From Clostridia bacterium (GTDB lineage: Bacteria > Bacillota > Clostridia > Lachnospirales > CAG-274): a DNA stretch of 7,104 nucleotides. Numbering within the stretch: position 1 is the stretch's first letter; every line of letters starts with the position of its first letter. The notes below the pieces were generated by a model that saw nothing but the letters and a program-made list of their open reading frames with translations, was not told the DNA's origin and ran no database searches. Positions 5,673 to 7,104 of this stretch are shown here, in pieces. The stretch covers positions 1 through 7,104 of the forward strand of contig JAUNPM010000081.1 of NCBI GenBank assembly GCA_030536675.1. Reading direction: 5' to 3'. The translations under genes and the position numbers were made by a program.

Positions 5673-6674
5673 TTACTTTTCTGATAATTGAGCCTGTACT
5701 GCCGTCATTGCAACAACACCTACAATATCCTCAGCAAAACAACCTCTTGAAAGATCATTTACAGGCATTGAAAGTCCCTGTAAAACAGGACCATAGGCTT
5801 CAGCCTTAGCTAATCTCTGAACCAGCTTGTAACCAATGTTACCTGCTTCAAGGCTTGGGAACACAAGAGTATTTGCGTGACCTGCAACCTTGCTGTCAGG
5901 AGCCTTTAATTCGCCTACGCTTGGAACTAAGGCAGCATCAAGCTGCAATTCACCGTCAAGTTCAATGTCAGGGAACTTTTCATGAGCAATTTTAACAGCC
6001 TCTGCAACCTTTGTAACATCATCGTGCTTTGCACTGCCTTTAGATGAGTAAGAAAGCATTGCAACCTTAGGTTCTCCCCCTGTAAACATCTTAAATGATT
6101 CTGCTGAAAGTCCCGCAATTTCAGCCAGCTTAGCTGAATCAAGGTCAGTATTTACCGCACAGTCTGCAAATACAAAAAGACCATTGTCGCCAAATTCACA
6201 GTTAGGAACTTCCATAAGGAAGAAGCCTGAAACAGAGCTGATACCCGGCTTAGTCTTTAATAACTGTAAAGCAGGTCTTATAGTATTGCCTGTAGAATGA
6301 CAAGCACCTGAAACAGCACCGTCTGCGTCACCGCACTTGCACATAAGACAAGCGTAGTACATATAATCCTTAGTCATCATTTCTTCAGCAGCCTCAGGTG
6401 TAACACCCTTCTTGCTTCTTAATTCAACAAACTTATCAATATACTTTTGTCTGTTAGGATCAGTAAAAGGATCCACAGTTACAGCTCCCGTTATATCATA
6501 ACCCTTGCTGTTTTCAGCGATCTCTTCGGGAGTACCGATAATCACAAGATTAGCAATACCCTCCTTTAAAATCTGTTCAGCAGCTGCAAATGTTCTTTTG
6601 TCCATTGACTCCGGCAAAACAATAGTTTTTTTGTCTGCCTTAGCTTTAGCCTTAAGGCTGTCCATAATACTCAT
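5673..6674 (-). CDS. pta: Phosphate acetyltransferase, short class I form
   Basis: Pta exchanges CoA for phosphate on acetyl-CoA to give acetyl phosphate, the substrate of the adjacent AckA. The 333-residue product is the short class I type with only the catalytic PTA_PTB domain; the N-terminal regulatory domains of enterobacterial Pta are absent. Visible motifs are KKTIVLPES (15-23), Arg86, the conserved ADGAVSGACHSTGNTIRP (117-134) with Arg133, LDGELQLDAAL (239-249), and the active-site stretch VNDLSRGCFAEDIV (305-318) with Ser309, Arg310 and Asp316. These agree with the catalytic positions of the 333-residue Methanosarcina enzyme. The ATG has AAAGGAG about 9 nt upstream; a second ATG at codon 4 is possible but less well placed. 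It is first in the pta-ackA operon. Confidence 0.98.
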   Translation of the reverse strand: MSIMDSLKAKAKADKKTIVLPESMDKRTFAAAEQILKEGIANLVIIGTPEEIAENSKGYDITGAVTVDPFTDPNRQKYIDKFVELRSKKGVTPEAAEEMMTKDYMYYACLMCKCGDADGAVSGACHSTGNTIRPALQLLKTKPGISSVSGFFLMEVPNCEFGDNGLFVFADCAVNTDLDSAKLAEIAGLSAESFKMFTGGEPKVAMLSYSSKGSAKHDDVTKVAEAVKIAHEKFPDIELDGELQLDAALVPSVGELKAPDSKVAGHANTLVFPSLEAGNIGYKLVQRLAKAEAYGPVLQGLSMPVNDLSRGCFAEDIVGVVAMTAVQAQLSEK

Positions 6675-6696
6675 AATTTTTTCTCCTTTCGTGATT

Positions 6697-6723
6697 AAGT
6701 AGAGTAAACACTCTTATCTACTT
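6697..6723. repeat. Dyad at the predicted pta transcription start
   Basis: AAGTAGA (6697-6703) and TCTACTT (6717-6723) are perfect 7-bp inverted arms. Inside, AGAGT (6701-6705) and ACTCT (6710-6714) can pair instead with a 4-nt loop. The element begins just downstream of the -10 and covers the expected start near 6719, so it could be an operator or a 5' stabilising hairpin. Confidence 0.45.
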
Positions 6724-6725
6724 TA

Positions 6726-6754
6726 ATTATAACTCCATTAGCAAAATTTCACAA
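6726..6754 (-). promoter_or_regulatory. Promoter of pta-ackA
   Basis: The minus strand reads TTGTGA (6754-6749), a 17-bp spacer and a perfect TATAAT (6731-6726). The -35 matches consensus at four of six bases. Expected start is near 6719, about 45 nt before the pta ATG. It is flanked by two dyads that could regulate it. Confidence 0.75.
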
Positions 6755-6775
6755 TATCTTTTTTTGAAATTTTGC
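6741..6775. repeat. Perfect 11-bp inverted repeat over the pta -35 box
   Basis: GCAAAATTTCA (6741-6751) and TGAAATTTTGC (6765-6775) are exact reverse complements separated by 13 nt. The right-hand coordinate arm is upstream of the promoter and the left-hand arm covers part of the -35 hexamer and spacer. No U-tract follows in the direction of transcription, so a terminator is unlikely and a protein-binding operator is the better reading. The cognate regulator is not visible in this window. Confidence 0.6.
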
Positions 6776-6807
6776 AATTTTTTTGTATTAATGTTTATAA
6801 AAGCAAT

Positions 6808-6849
6808 AAAAGTCTGTAAAATCACCCTAAGGTAATTTATCAGACTTTT
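6808..6849 (-). terminator. Terminator downstream of the right-edge gene, possibly bidirectional
   Basis: AAAAGTCTG (6808-6816) and CAGACTTTT (6841-6849) form a 9-bp stem. Inner pairing of about eight more bases with mismatches closes on a CTAA loop. On the minus strand the stem ends in a TTTTATTG tail and lies 43 nt after the stop at 6893, so it would end the transcript entering from the right edge. The plus strand has five T after the stem, so it could also work that way, but no plus-strand gene needs it. Confidence 0.7.
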
Positions 6850-6892
6850 TGCACTTATATCCCTGTCGTAAATAATACATTTTTTTATAACA

Positions 6893-7104
6893 TTACCCTT
6901 TTCTTCCCTTTTTAATTATATCCTCCAATATATTACAGGAAACCAATATTATTTTTTCACAGCCAGCTCCCCCCTTCAAAACACAGCAATTCATATTTCC
7001 AAGCTCTTTATTAAATCTTTCCGCCATTTCAAGTCTGTAATAAGAAACGTCTTCACACATTATGCCTATTATCATTATGCAGGCTATAAGAACACCGCAG
7101 CAGC
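6893..7104 (-). CDS. C_GCAxxG_C_C family putative redox protein, 3' end only
   Basis: The frame stays open to the right edge, giving 70 codons of a protein whose start is outside the window. It begins CCGVLIACIMIIGIMCE, continues AERFNKELGNMNCC, and ends GCEKIILVSCNILEDIIKKGRKG. The pattern matches the C-terminal half of the C_GCAxxG_C_C family: a CGAxxGAxMxIG-like stretch, then F-x4-G-x-x-NC, then a later Cys and a helix resembling VEDAVEILEEIL. The GCAxxG motif itself would lie upstream and cannot be seen. These proteins are thought to be redox-active or metal-binding; the exact role is unknown. Six cysteines in 70 residues support this. The ATG at 7075 is not taken as the start because the homologous segment extends before it. 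It ends 218 bp before pta. Confidence 0.65.
   Translation of the reverse strand, partial: CCGVLIACIMIIGIMCEDVSYYRLEMAERFNKELGNMNCCVLKGGAGCEKIILVSCNILEDIIKKGRKG

Noticed and set aside
6737..6754. Rex operator at the pta promoter
   Set aside because: Only one half (TTGTGAAATTTT) resembles the Rex consensus; the other half has too many mismatches.

Overview
The window is a 7.1 kb piece of a low-GC Firmicutes chromosome. A clostridial origin (Lachnospirales-like or a relative) is the best guess. The reasons are the AT-rich intergenic DNA, strong AAGGAG/GGAGG ribosome binding sites, the pta-ackA-DUF177-rpmF gene order, an L32 protein that begins MSICPKGK, and a short 333-residue class I Pta. Every gene lies on the minus strand, so transcription runs from the right edge to the left edge. 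No gene is frameshifted or interrupted, and I see no tRNA, rRNA, IS element, CRISPR array or phage gene.

From right to left: (1) 7104-6893 is the 3' end of a small cysteine-rich protein that looks like the C_GCAxxG_C_C family, followed by a hairpin terminator. (2) pta (6674-5673) and ackA (5650-4457) form the acetate/ATP operon (acetyl-CoA to acetyl phosphate to acetate). Its promoter has a perfect TATAAT, an 11-bp perfect inverted repeat overlapping the -35 box, and a second dyad at the predicted transcription start. A strong intrinsic terminator follows ackA. (3) A consensus promoter (TTGACA, 17 bp, TATAAT) drives yceD/DUF177 (4248-3772) and rpmF (3745-3563), with tandem hairpins in the leader, one of which could cover the yceD ribosome binding site. 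A terminator closes this unit. (4) After a 286-bp AT-rich gap with its own promoter lies the complete dTDP-L-rhamnose cluster in the order rfbA, rfbB, rfbD, rfbC, with rfbC cut off by the left edge.

The window therefore holds central fermentation, ribosome assembly and cell-surface sugar supply in three separately promoted and terminated units. The four Rfb enzymes carry out the whole route from glucose-1-phosphate and dTTP to dTDP-rhamnose, and more polysaccharide genes may continue past the left edge. Three start codons are set here by the ribosome binding site rather than by the longest frame: rfbA (TTG), rpmF (second ATG) and yceD (internal ATG).

I found no undescribed multi-gene system. 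The protein-coding content is well-known housekeeping and surface-sugar metabolism. The points worth a second look are non-coding: a T9 tract inside the rfb promoter spacer, the possible SD-sequestering switch in the yceD-rpmF leader, and the large dyad over the pta promoter.
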